From assembly GCA_022340265.1 (NCBI GenBank), contig JAJDOH010000054.1:1-45115 (forward strand): a stretch of 45,115 nt of DNA. Direction: 5' to 3'. The position numbers and the translations under genes are program-made. A model generated the notes under the pieces. The model saw only the letters and a list, made by a program, of their open reading frames with translations, ran no database searches and was not told the DNA's origin. This DNA is from Deltaproteobacteria bacterium. Its GTDB lineage: Bacteria > Desulfobacterota > DSM-4660 > Desulfatiglandales > Desulfatiglandaceae. Shown piece after piece: positions 7,828-16,195 of the stretch (its first letter is position 1; every line of letters begins with the position of its first letter).

Positions 7828-9156
7828 TCACGTTTTTTCTGTGCCAAGCGCACAAACGTTTAAGGGGCCCGCCAAGTCCCTGGGTTGCCCGGTGGATTCC
7901 ACCACGCTGCTCCAGAGACGGCCATCAGGCTCGATTTTTTTCCGCTCCGACACCGCCATGGGAATGGGCACATGCGTGTATTCCGAGTCCCAGTACCCCA
8001 CCAACATATTGGTTCGGCCGGCCATCCCAGCATGCACCGCATTGTGCCCCAGCAACAGGCAGAAAACAGAATCTTTCGGGTTGGCGGGAACACTGCGGAT
8101 GATATAGCTGGGATCGATATATTTCAACTGGATTTCCATGTGTTCATTCTGGAAATAGCGCCTGATTTCATCACGAAGAAAAACGCCGATATCCTCAAAG
8201 CGAAGATTCCCGGACGCGTCACACTCACCGCTCGGGTTCAAAAGATCCTGGCCGGCTCCTTCCGCCACAACGATCACCGCGTGGCTTGCGCTTTGAATTT
8301 TCTGTTTGAGCGCGGGTAGAAAACGCTCCAGGGTAAAAGGGACTTCCGGCACCAGGCAGAAATTGACATCGCTGCTGGCAAGCGTGGCATTTGCGGCAAT
8401 AAAACCGGACGCCCGCCCCATCAATTTGACCAGGCCCACGCCATTCCGCGCACCCTTTGCTTCCACGTGCGCCGCGGAGATGCAGGGACGGGCCGCGGAA
8501 ACAGCTGTTTCGAATCCGAAGGACTGGTCAACAAAGCTAATATCATTGTCAATGGTTTTGGGGATTCCCACAATGCCCATCTTGAGACCGCGCTTTTTAA
8601 TCTCCTCGCTGATGGCCTGGGCACCTCTCAAGGTTCCGTCCCCACCAATAGTAAACAGGAGCCCGATGTTCATACGCTCCAGGGTGTCTACCATATCGCA
8701 CACATCCTGAGGTCCACGGGATGAACTCAGAATGGTTCCCCCTTTTTCGTGGATATCCTCCACGATCCTTGGACTGAGTTCCAACGGCGGATGCCGGTAT
8801 CGAGACGAAATACCCTCATACCCGTATCGAAAACCGAAAACAGTATTCACCTGGTAGTGGTAATGCAGGCTCAGCACGATGGCACGAATGACGTCATTTA
8901 AGCCGGGGCAGATACCACCGCAGGTGACGATTCCACATTTCAGTTTAGAGGGATCAAAATAGATTTTTTCTCTCGGTCCGGCCATTTCGAAACTGGGCAG
9001 ACATTTCTCTACCTCAATACAGGTTTGTGCATCTTTCAAAGTGCCATAATACAAGACGCGGTCCTCATCACTAACAAACTGTCCTTGCGTCATGGGCGAT
9101 GGCACTGTACATTTGCCCAGTCTTTCAACTTCCAGGTTCATATCTTCTATTTCCAT
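7828..9156 (-). CDS. 6-phosphofructokinase, long plant/trypanosome-like type
   Basis: A 442-residue phosphofructokinase, longer than the roughly 320-residue E. coli PfkA. It has an N-terminal extension, the GGICPGLND loop, GGDGTLRGA near residue 172, PKTIDNDI, MGRASGFIA and a PEVPF segment. Known of the family: Gly in GGDG favours ATP, whereas PPi enzymes have GGDD. Lysine in PKTIDND is shared by PPi enzymes and by the long ATP enzymes of plants and trypanosomes. I infer an ATP enzyme but the phosphate donor is not certain. It is monocistronic, with its own promoter and terminator. Confidence 0.9.
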   Translation of the reverse strand: MEIEDMNLEVERLGKCTVPSPMTQGQFVSDEDRVLYYGTLKDAQTCIEVEKCLPSFEMAGPREKIYFDPSKLKCGIVTCGGICPGLNDVIRAIVLSLHYHYQVNTVFGFRYGYEGISSRYRHPPLELSPRIVEDIHEKGGTILSSSRGPQDVCDMVDTLERMNIGLLFTIGGDGTLRGAQAISEEIKKRGLKMGIVGIPKTIDNDISFVDQSFGFETAVSAARPCISAAHVEAKGARNGVGLVKLMGRASGFIAANATLASSDVNFCLVPEVPFTLERFLPALKQKIQSASHAVIVVAEGAGQDLLNPSGECDASGNLRFEDIGVFLRDEIRRYFQNEHMEIQLKYIDPSYIIRSVPANPKDSVFCLLLGHNAVHAGMAGRTNMLVGYWDSEYTHVPIPMAVSERKKIEPDGRLWSSVVESTGQPRDLAGPLNVCALGTEKT

Positions 9157-9214
9157 TGGGGAAAACCTTTCATTAATTCAAAAGATCCTATTATTTCAAT
9201 AATTTTAAAAACGT

Positions 9215-9243
9215 AGAATAGATAAAGGAATTTTTGGTGTCAA
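9215..9243 (-). promoter_or_regulatory. Predicted sigma-70 promoter for the phosphofructokinase gene
   Basis: On the minus strand TTGACA (9243-9238), a 17-base spacer and TATTCT (9220-9215), about 55 bases before the ATG at 9156. Confidence 0.65.
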
Positions 9244-9281
9244 GCCCATTGTCTTCTGGAAGGCAGAAGGGAAGAAAAACA

Positions 9282-9311
9282 TTGACAAGCCGAATTCGCA
9301 ATGGGTATTAG
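9282..9311 (+). promoter_or_regulatory. Predicted sigma-70 promoter for the Hdr/Flox-like operon
   Basis: TTGACA (9282-9287) and TATTAG (9306-9311) with an 18-base spacer, about 40 bases before the ATG at 9354. It is divergent from the phosphofructokinase promoter. Confidence 0.55.
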
Positions 9312-9353
9312 AATCCGATGATAGACCTTAGAAATTGTTGAAGGAGATACTGC

Positions 9354-10358
9354 ATGTCTGATGAATTGAGGGGATCTGTAATGGTTGTGGGGGGCGGCAT
9401 TGCCGGCATGCAATCCGCCCTTGACCTGGCAGATTCCGGCTACTTCGTTCACCTTGTGGAAAAAAGCCCTTCCATTGGCGGGGCCATGGCGCAGTTGGAC
9501 AAGACATTTCCCACCAATGATTGCGCCATGTGAATTATCTCTCCCAAACTGGTCGAGGTCGGCCGGCACATTAACATTCAGATTCACCCCTGCACCACCA
9601 TAGAAAGCATTGAAGGAACACAGGGAAACCTCAAAGTTCAAATTCACAAAAAACCCCGGTATGTTGACGTCGATAGATGCACCGGTTGTGGTGATTGTGC
9701 CACACAGCTTATCGATGAAACCCATCCGGCCACCGAAGTCGACGGGCGGTTGTGGGCGGACAGAATCGAAATAGATCCGTCCAAATGCATCCAGTGTGGC
9801 GATTGCGCAGCTGCTTGCGTCCAAGAAAATCCTTTGAAACACGCTCTCACTACGGTTGCCGGAAACAGATTTGAGGCCGTGGAGAAAAAGGATGAAATTG
9901 CCGTGCCGACGCTCCTTCAGGAAGTGCTGGCCATGGGAAAGTCGGAACGAAAAACCTTTTGGCAAGACCATTTCAAAAAATGCATCAAATGTTACGGCTG
10001 TGTTGACATCTGTCCGGTTCAACTACCCGGAACCCATGGGACGCTTGAAATGGAGAAATGGGTGCCGCGGGGCGAATTGCCCCCGGTCTATCCGCTCTTT
10101 CACCTGATACGCGCCTATCAGATCTGGGATACCTGTGTGCTTTGCGGTGATTGTGAACAGACCTGTCCCGCGGGGATCCCTCTCAAAACGCTGCAGGATT
10201 TGGTGCGCTATTTTTCTCCCGAAGAGGTTTTCGATCTGGTTCCAGGCCTTCCGGAAAATGCTCAGAACGCCATTATCGATTTCGTCAAGAGTACACAGCA
10301 CATCCGAGAGAATGAGAACAGGCCTCTCAAAGAACAAGAGCTGATGAAAGGTGCTTAA
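9354..10358 (+). CDS. hdrA: HdrA N-terminal domain fused to HdrC-like ferredoxin domain; selenoprotein
   Basis: The frame opens at ATG 9354, seven bases after AAGGAG, and runs to 10358 if the in-frame TGA at 9531-9533 is read as selenocysteine (334 residues, Sec60). The context [18 protein letters not shown] matches the HdrA motif that normally has Cys at the U position, so the stop is decoded, not a mutation. Residues 1-117 are HdrA-like: GGGIAGMQ flavin motif, then Cys109/112/115 of a ferredoxin motif whose fourth Cys is missing. From there the protein resembles the C-terminal part of the 14047-14997 product: [11 protein letters not shown] (about 145), [12 protein letters not shown] (210) and [12 protein letters not shown] (261). 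The rest of HdrA resumes in the next gene. A SECIS-like hairpin follows the UGA. Confidence 0.87.
9549..9566 (+). promoter_or_regulatory. SECIS-like hairpin for Sec60
   Basis: Starting 15 bases after the UGA, CUGGUC pairs with GGCCGG (including G-U pairs) around the six-base loop GAGGUC. The loop contains AGGUC, as in the E. coli fdhF SECIS apical loop. Bacterial SECIS elements lie just inside the coding sequence after the UGA, as here. Confidence 0.65.
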
Positions 10359-10414
10359 GCATTGGAAATTAAAGAGAAACAAATTCGATTTTCGTTTCCG
10401 ACGGGGAGACCTTG

Positions 10415-13400
10415 ATGGAAGAATGGATCATACAGGAAGCTGAAAATGCCCTCCAAAACGGTTTCGAGGGCGTTCTTGCCTTGACCAAACGATGGGGGCA
10501 GGTTGGGCCTTATCTGTTTAGAAACCGTGAAGCACTTGATAAAATCGCTTTTGAACCGATTCACAGACTGGCCAAAACCCTTACCCTGATGCTTAAAAAG
10601 CACCCGGAAACCCGGATCGCGGCAATCCTCAGGGGATGTGATGTAAGGGCCATCCGGAAACTGGGCGAAAAAGGCGAGATCAGTACAGACAGGCTGCACA
10701 TTATCGGGATACCCTGTTCATACGAACAGGCGGAACTGTGCAATTGTGAAAAGCCCATTTACAATACCCTGGATTGCACCGGCTGCTGGAAGTGCATGGA
10801 TGCCTGCAAGGAACAGGCGATCCGCCGCATCAACACCTGTCCCATCGCCATTCCCAATGAGTTTGACATGAATCTGTCAAACAGAAAAGCTATTTACATT
10901 CCTTATCCGCAGGCGGTTCCCTTAAAAGCCACACGAGACCTTCAAAATTGTCTCAAGATCACCGGAGCCATGGATTGCAAAGGCTGCGAGCGGGTTTGCC
11001 AGGCTGAAGCCATCATTCACGAGGATGCCGAGGTTACCGAGGAGATCCATGTGGGCTCGGTGATTCTGGCACCCGGTTTTGCGCCCTATGACCCTTCCGA
11101 CCTGGACTTTTACGGTTTCGGCCATCTCCCCAATGTGGTGACATCCATGCAGTTTGAAAGACTGCTTTCCGCTTCGGGACCCTTTGGCGGGCATCTGGTA
11201 AGGCTTTCAGATCATCAGGAGCCCAAAAAGATTGCATGGGTGCAATGCGTCGGATCAAGGGACAGCAAGCGGTGTGATCACGCCTACTGCTCCTCGGTGT
11301 GCTGCATGTATGCCATCAAAGAGGCCATGATCGCCAAAGAGCACGCGGGAGGAGATCTGGACTGCACCATCTTTTATATGGATATGCGGACCTACGGCAA
11401 GGATTTTGAGCGGTATTACGATGATGCCAGGGAAAAACACGGCATTCGCTTCCTTCGTTCCCGCATCCATACGGTCGATACGACCCCCGATGGTGACATG
11501 CTTACGTTCCGCTACAGTACGGAAGGAGGGGACCCCGTTACCGAGATCTTCGATATGGTCGTTCTGTCCGTCGGTCTCGAAACGCCCCCGGAACTGGTCG
11601 ACCTGAGCCGTGATCTCGGCATCGCGTTGACGGAAGGAAATTTCTGCGAGACATCCAGTTTCGCTCCGGTAACCACGTCCCGAAACGGCATCTTCGTCAG
11701 TGGTGCATTTCAAAACCCCAAGGATATCCCCCAATCGGTCATTGACGCCAGCGCCGCCGCCTGTGCCGCAGGCGAGGCCTTGAGCGGCGCCCGGCATACG
11801 CTTACAAAAACCAAGGAGGTCATTCCGGAGACCAACGTTAAAGGCCAGCGTCCCAGCATCGGGATCTTCATCTGCCGATGCGGAATCAATATCGCGGGCG
11901 TTGTGGACATCGATAAGGTGAGAGATTATGCCGCCGGGCTGCCGTATGTGAATTACGTCACCGACAACCTTTACACCTGCTCTCAGGATACCCAGGACAC
12001 CATGAGCCAGGTGATCAAAGAACAAAACCTCAACCGAATTGTGGTTGCCGCCTGCACTCCCAAAACCCACGAGCCGCTCTTTCAGGAAACGCTGATCAAT
12101 GCCAGCCTGAACAAATACCTGTTCGAAATGGTGAACATCCGAAACCAGGATTCCTGGGTTCACAAAGACAATCCGGAACTGGCCACGGAAAAGGCAAAGG
12201 ACCTGGTTCGAATGGCGGTGGCAAAAGTCGCGCTGATGGATCCCCTTCAGGAATCCACCCTTGAAATTGATCAGGGCGCCCTGGTCATCGGTGGCGGCAT
12301 TTCCGGGCTGACTGCCGCCAAGTCCCTTTCGGCCCAGGGGTACCCGGTTTGTCTGGTGGAACGGTCATCTGAGCTGGGGGGCCAGGCCCTCAACCTTTTC
12401 AGAACATGGAAAGGAGAAGATGTTCAACAGCAGCTGGCGGATCTGGTGACAGCCGTCAATTCTGATCCCAATATTGACGTTTGCCTGAATACGGAAGTGG
12501 CAAATGTGGAAGGGTTTGTGGGTAATTTCGAAACGACCCTGGCCGCTCGAAACGGAGAGGAAAAAACCCTTGAACACGGGGTGGCAGTCATTTCAACGGG
12601 TGCCTCTGAATATCAACCCGATGAATATCTCTGTGGGAAAGACCCGCGGGTCATGACCCACCTGGAACTGGATCGCCGGTTTCTAACCGACGATCCGGCG
12701 CTCAAGGAAATTAAATCGGCCGTATTCATTCAATGCGTAGGTTCACGGGAGCCGGAGCGGCCCTATTGCTCCAGGGTCTGCTGCACGCACACCATGGAAA
12801 GCGCTTTGCATCTGAAAAACCTCAACCCTCAAATGGACGTTATGGTTCTTTATCGGGACATCAGGACCTACGGCGAGCGGGAATACGTCTATCGAAAAGC
12901 ACGAATGGCCGGCGTAAAGTTTTTACGATATTCCCTGGACCAAAAGCCAAAGGTATACTCAGAGGGGGATACGCTTAGGATCAAAGTCATGGACCGGATC
13001 CTGGCGCGCACCATGGTGATCGAAACCGATCTGCTTTGCCTGAGTACTGCCATCGTGCCTTACCGGGATGAAACACTGGCACAGTTTTTCAAAGTCCCCA
13101 TGAATCAGGATGGTTTTTTTGTAGAAGCCCACGCCAAACTGGGTCCGTCGAAATTTGCAACGGACGGGGTTTTTCTCTGCGGCATGGCCCATTATCCCAA
13201 ACCCATTGACGAATCGGTAGGCCAGTCTCTGGCTGCGGCTTCCTGCGCCATAACACTTCTGGCCAGAAAGCGCTTTGCGGTTAGCGGAACCGTTGCCACA
13301 GCCAACCCGCTTTACTGCAGCAGCTGCGGTGTCTGCATCGAGTTGTGCCCTTTTTCAGCGCCTTCTTTTGTGGAAGAAGGACGTTTTGAAGGCAAAGCGG

Positions 13401-13519
13401 AAGTAAACCCCGTTCTGTGCAAGGGATGCGGTTTGTGTGTGGCGTCATGTCGGTCCGGTGCCATGAACCTCAAGGGTTTCGGCGATGATCAGATTATGGC
13501 GATGATTGACCAAATCTAG
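10415..13519 (+). CDS. hdrA: FdhB-like N-terminal domain fused to the main body of HdrA
   Basis: A 1034-residue protein starting at ATG 10415, six bases after GGGGAG. Residues 1 to about 115 resemble the FdhB/FrhB-like N-terminal domain, with RIAAILRGCDVRAI and LHIIGIPC; the 14047-14997 protein has the same domain. A CTGCWKCMDAC motif follows. At Cys142 (CPIAIPNEFDMNL) the sequence becomes canonical large HdrA and stays so to the end. It includes the YCSSVCCMY segment, a second flavin motif GGGISG at about 626, YCSRVCC, and two C-terminal 4Fe-4S motifs from about residue 967. The HdrA N-terminus is missing here and lies in the preceding gene, 56 bases upstream. The two products probably assemble into one flavin-bearing HdrA unit. 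No internal stop is present. Confidence 0.88.
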   Translation: MEEWIIQEAENALQNGFEGVLALTKRWGQVGPYLFRNREALDKIAFEPIHRLAKTLTLMLKKHPETRIAAILRGCDVRAIRKLGEKGEISTDRLHIIGIPCSYEQAELCNCEKPIYNTLDCTGCWKCMDACKEQAIRRINTCPIAIPNEFDMNLSNRKAIYIPYPQAVPLKATRDLQNCLKITGAMDCKGCERVCQAEAIIHEDAEVTEEIHVGSVILAPGFAPYDPSDLDFYGFGHLPNVVTSMQFERLLSASGPFGGHLVRLSDHQEPKKIAWVQCVGSRDSKRCDHAYCSSVCCMYAIKEAMIAKEHAGGDLDCTIFYMDMRTYGKDFERYYDDAREKHGIRFLRSRIHTVDTTPDGDMLTFRYSTEGGDPVTEIFDMVVLSVGLETPPELVDLSRDLGIALTEGNFCETSSFAPVTTSRNGIFVSGAFQNPKDIPQSVIDASAAACAAGEALSGARHTLTKTKEVIPETNVKGQRPSIGIFICRCGINIAGVVDIDKVRDYAAGLPYVNYVTDNLYTCSQDTQDTMSQVIKEQNLNRIVVAACTPKTHEPLFQETLINASLNKYLFEMVNIRNQDSWVHKDNPELATEKAKDLVRMAVAKVALMDPLQESTLEIDQGALVIGGGISGLTAAKSLSAQGYPVCLVERSSELGGQALNLFRTWKGEDVQQQLADLVTAVNSDPNIDVCLNTEVANVEGFVGNFETTLAARNGEEKTLEHGVAVISTGASEYQPDEYLCGKDPRVMTHLELDRRFLTDDPALKEIKSAVFIQCVGSREPERPYCSRVCCTHTMESALHLKNLNPQMDVMVLYRDIRTYGEREYVYRKARMAGVKFLRYSLDQKPKVYSEGDTLRIKVMDRILARTMVIETDLLCLSTAIVPYRDETLAQFFKVPMNQDGFFVEAHAKLGPSKFATDGVFLCGMAHYPKPIDESVGQSLAAASCAITLLARKRFAVSGTVATANPLYCSSCGVCIELCPFSAPSFVEEGRFEGKAEVNPVLCKGCGLCVASCRSGAMNLKGFGDDQIMAMIDQI

Positions 13520-13538
13520 TGATTTGAGTGGTAATCTC

Positions 13539-13557
13539 ATGCAACTTGCATTTTTTT
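13539..13557 (+). terminator. Weak intrinsic terminator or attenuator within the operon
   Basis: ATGCA and TGCAT form a short stem with loop ACT, followed directly by TTTTTTT. The stem is only 5 bp, so it probably reduces transcription into mvhD but does not stop it. Confidence 0.3.
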
Positions 13558-13615
13558 CTAAAATTTGAATTCATGATGTGGTATAGGGAGTCAAAAAATC
13601 AAAGGAGATGAGGGA

Positions 13616-14047
13616 ATGAGCGATTGGGAACCAAAAATCACAACCTTTCTCTGTAACTGGTGCAGTTACGGCGCAGCGGATCTGGCGGGTGTCAGCCGCT
13701 TTCAATATCCGCCCAATTTCAGGATCATTCGGGTACCCTGCTCGGCCCGGGTAACCCCAAAATTCGTACTGGCGGCCTTTCGTCACGGTTCTGACGGTGT
13801 TTGGGTGTCCGGGTGACATCCCGGCGACTGCCATTACCTGGAAGGTAATTACTACGCAAGACGGAAATTTGCACTTTTAAAGGGGCTCCTGGAACATATC
13901 GGCCTTGAACCGGGCAGGCTCCATTTTTCCTGGATATCATCAGCGGAAGCAACCAAGTTTGTTGATGTGGCAAATACGGTGGCTGGTGAAGTAAAGGCCC
14001 TGGGCCCGACCCGTTATTTCATCAAATCGAGAGCCGAGGTGGCATAA
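13616..14047 (+). CDS. mvhD: MvhD/FlxD-like [2Fe-2S] electron-transfer subunit; selenoprotein
   Basis: The frame starts at ATG 13616 after AAAGGAGATGAGGGA and continues to 14047 (143 residues) if TGA at 13814-13816 is read as selenocysteine 67. Conserved family positions are Cys13, Cys16 and Cys42, then the segment VSGU-HPGDCHY. In MvhD and in the QmoB domain of this window (MGCRHGDDYQC) the U position is Cys. MvhD links a hydrogenase or an NADH dehydrogenase to HdrA; in Flox systems the partner is FlxABC. The stop overlaps the next start by one base (TAATG). A hairpin follows the UGA. VhuD, a methanogen relative, is a known selenoprotein, so selenocysteine is credible here. Confidence 0.92.
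13833..13849 (+). promoter_or_regulatory. SECIS-like hairpin for Sec67
   Basis: ATTACC and GGTAAT form a perfect 6-bp stem with loop TGGAA, starting 16 bases after the UGA. Position and size fit a bacterial SECIS; the loop differs from that of the first selenoprotein gene. Confidence 0.55.
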
Positions 14048-14997
14048 TGCTCAAATACACTGAAAAAATCAGGGAAACCGCAAAGAGGCTGCTTGAAGAG
14101 GAAAAAGTGGACGTCTTCATCGGCTACCGGAAGGGTTCGGTGCCCATGATGAACGAGCCCTTGCTGGTGAACCACCCTGACAAAGTGGACCAGCTCTATT
14201 GGGACAACTTTTGCGGGCTGAACCTGTGCAACTATCTGACCAAACGAACAGATAAAATCGGCATCATCGCCAATGGATGCAATTCGAGAAACATCGTCAC
14301 CCATATCATCGAAAATCAGATCAAACGGGATCAACTCTATATCGTGGGTATTCCCTGCGAGGGCATGATCGACCACCGGGCCGTGGCACGGGCAGTCAAG
14401 CTCAAGGAAATTCTGGATATTCAGCAGGACGGTGCCGAATTTGTCGTGAAGGGACGTGATTTTGAGGAAACCTTTGAGAAGGAAAAGTTTCTCCAAAGCA
14501 ACTGTGCGGTATGCAGGCATCGTAATCCCGTCATACACGATGAAATGCTGGGCGATCCGGTGGATGAACAAACGGACGTGAACCCCTACTCGGATGTTGA
14601 AAAGATCGAAGAGATGGATCCCGAAAAGAAACAGGGGTTTTTCACAAGGCTTATCAGCCGCTGCATCCGGTGCTACGCTTGCAGAAACAGCTGCCCCTTG
14701 TGTTACTGTCCCACCTGTTTCGTGGATGAATCCGCACCTCAGTGGGTGGGGAAAAGCATTGATCCTACGGACACCATGACCTTTCATTTCCTGAGGGCTT
14801 ATCACTGTGCGGGACGATGTACCGACTGCGGCGCCTGTGAGCGCGTCTGCCCCATGGGCATCTCCATGAGACAGTTTACCAAGAAACTCAACAAAGATGC
14901 CGAGGAGCTCTTCTCCTGGGAAGCCGGACTTGATCCGGAGAAAAGACCACCGCTGGATGTTTATCGCCCCGATGATTACAACGATTTTATTAAATAG
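14047..14997 (+). CDS. FdhB-like/dicluster ferredoxin protein (FlxC-like role)
   Basis: A 316-residue protein. Residues 1-110 have the FdhB/FrhB-like N-terminal fold signature (KIGIIANGCNSRNI, LYIVGIPCEG). A CAVCRHRNP motif lies near 155. The C-terminal half has HdrC-like ferredoxin motifs CIRCYACRNSCP (about 203) and CTDCGACERVCPMGI (about 258). No catalytic nickel or molybdenum site is present, so it is an electron-transfer adaptor. Its two halves match the tail of the 9354 gene and the head of the 10415 gene respectively, which makes it the intact reference for that apparent swap. It overlaps mvhD by one base. A FlxC-like position is inferred from the operon. Confidence 0.8.
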   Translation: MLKYTEKIRETAKRLLEEEKVDVFIGYRKGSVPMMNEPLLVNHPDKVDQLYWDNFCGLNLCNYLTKRTDKIGIIANGCNSRNIVTHIIENQIKRDQLYIVGIPCEGMIDHRAVARAVKLKEILDIQQDGAEFVVKGRDFEETFEKEKFLQSNCAVCRHRNPVIHDEMLGDPVDEQTDVNPYSDVEKIEEMDPEKKQGFFTRLISRCIRCYACRNSCPLCYCPTCFVDESAPQWVGKSIDPTDTMTFHFLRAYHCAGRCTDCGACERVCPMGISMRQFTKKLNKDAEELFSWEAGLDPEKRPPLDVYRPDDYNDFIK

Positions 14998-15045
14998 GGC
15001 ACAAAAGGAATCAACCGATATCATCAACAGATGAAGGTAGCTGAT

Positions 15046-16083
15046 ATGACTGAAAAAGTATTCACCAAAGAAGAATGGTTAGGGGCAATGGATACCTTGA
15101 AGGAGTCCTACAGGCTCTTTGGTCCGGTAAAGGATGGTGATTTTCACACGTTTCTACCCCTTGACGGAAACAAAAAGCCGGACTTTGACTATGAAAACAG
15201 CCGGCTCTCCCCCAAATCCATCATTTATCCCGAATCGGAAAGAATGTTTGAATACTCGCTGGACGAAACCGAAGAGGGTGCCCATATCCTGAAGGAATCA
15301 CCCAAGGACTACTCTCCGTTCGCCGTGCTGGGTATCAGGCCTTGCGATGCCCAAGCCTTTCAAATTGTGAAACGTAACTTTGACAATCCTGAATACCAGG
15401 ACCCCTGGTGGACGAGACATTTTGAAGCGGCCACCCTGGTGGGGCTCGGATGCAACAATCCCTGCGGTTCATGTTTCTGTACCCAAGTGGGTGGTGGCCC
15501 ATTTCACGAAACGGGACTGGATGTGCTCCTTTTCGATCTGGGGGACAACTTCCTGGCCAAAGCCCTGACAGAGAAAGGGGAAGCATTTCTGGAAAAAGCA
15601 CCGGGAAAGCCTGCGGACGATGCAGTTCTGAAAGCGGCTGAGGACCTGAAACAATCCTCAGAGAAGAAAATCACCGCAAAAGTCCCCACGGATCAATTGA
15701 AAGACAAAGTGACCATCGAACTCTTTGACGCCCCATTCTGGGAAGACGTGGGCTTTGCATGCCTAAACTGCGGAACCTGCACCTATCTTTGCCCCACCTG
15801 CTGGTGTTTCGATATTCAAGACGAAGTTCAAAGGAAAGAAGGTGACCGGATTCGCAACTGGGATTCGTGCATGTTTCCCCTTTTCTCCCTTCACGGATCG
15901 GGGCATAACCCCAGGGACAACAAATTCCAGAGGGTTCGGCAGCGATTCATGCATAAACTAAAGTATTATGTGGACAAGTACCAAAACGGTGTTCAGTGCT
16001 CCGGATGCGGCCGCTGTGTGAAGTATTGCCCGGTGAACATCGATATTCGGAAAGTCTGCAAATTGATGAACGATTTCGCATAG
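15046..16083 (+). CDS. AsrA/HydB/FlxB-like iron-sulfur subunit
   Basis: A 345-residue protein. ATG 15046 is preferred because AAGG lies eight bases upstream; the in-frame ATG 15031 has no ribosome site. The central segment GLGCNNPCGSCFCTQVGGGPF matches the sulfhydrogenase beta and anaerobic sulfite reductase A family. It is followed by two ferredoxin motifs, CLNCGTCTYLCPTCWC and CSGCGRCVKYCP. In FloxABCD-Hdr systems the homologue FlxB relays electrons between the NAD(P)H-oxidising FlxA and FlxD/HdrA. The gene order mvhD, FdhB-like, this gene, FlxA-like supports that role. The substrate partner is inferred from neighbours. Confidence 0.8.
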   Translation: MTEKVFTKEEWLGAMDTLKESYRLFGPVKDGDFHTFLPLDGNKKPDFDYENSRLSPKSIIYPESERMFEYSLDETEEGAHILKESPKDYSPFAVLGIRPCDAQAFQIVKRNFDNPEYQDPWWTRHFEAATLVGLGCNNPCGSCFCTQVGGGPFHETGLDVLLFDLGDNFLAKALTEKGEAFLEKAPGKPADDAVLKAAEDLKQSSEKKITAKVPTDQLKDKVTIELFDAPFWEDVGFACLNCGTCTYLCPTCWCFDIQDEVQRKEGDRIRNWDSCMFPLFSLHGSGHNPRDNKFQRVRQRFMHKLKYYVDKYQNGVQCSGCGRCVKYCPVNIDIRKVCKLMNDFA

Positions 16084-16195
16084 CGACTAACGCACACAGC
16101 GGAATAAAGGGGAATTCAAGGCCGGGTGGACAAGCCCCGGTTAAGCAAAAAAAACAACAAACGTTGCGACATGCGCAAAATAGAGGGGGGTTCAA

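Noticed and set aside
9531-9533. TGA in the HdrA-like gene as a nonsense mutation or pseudogene
   Set aside because: The reading frame and HdrA similarity continue on both sides, the position is a conserved Cys, and a SECIS-like hairpin follows.
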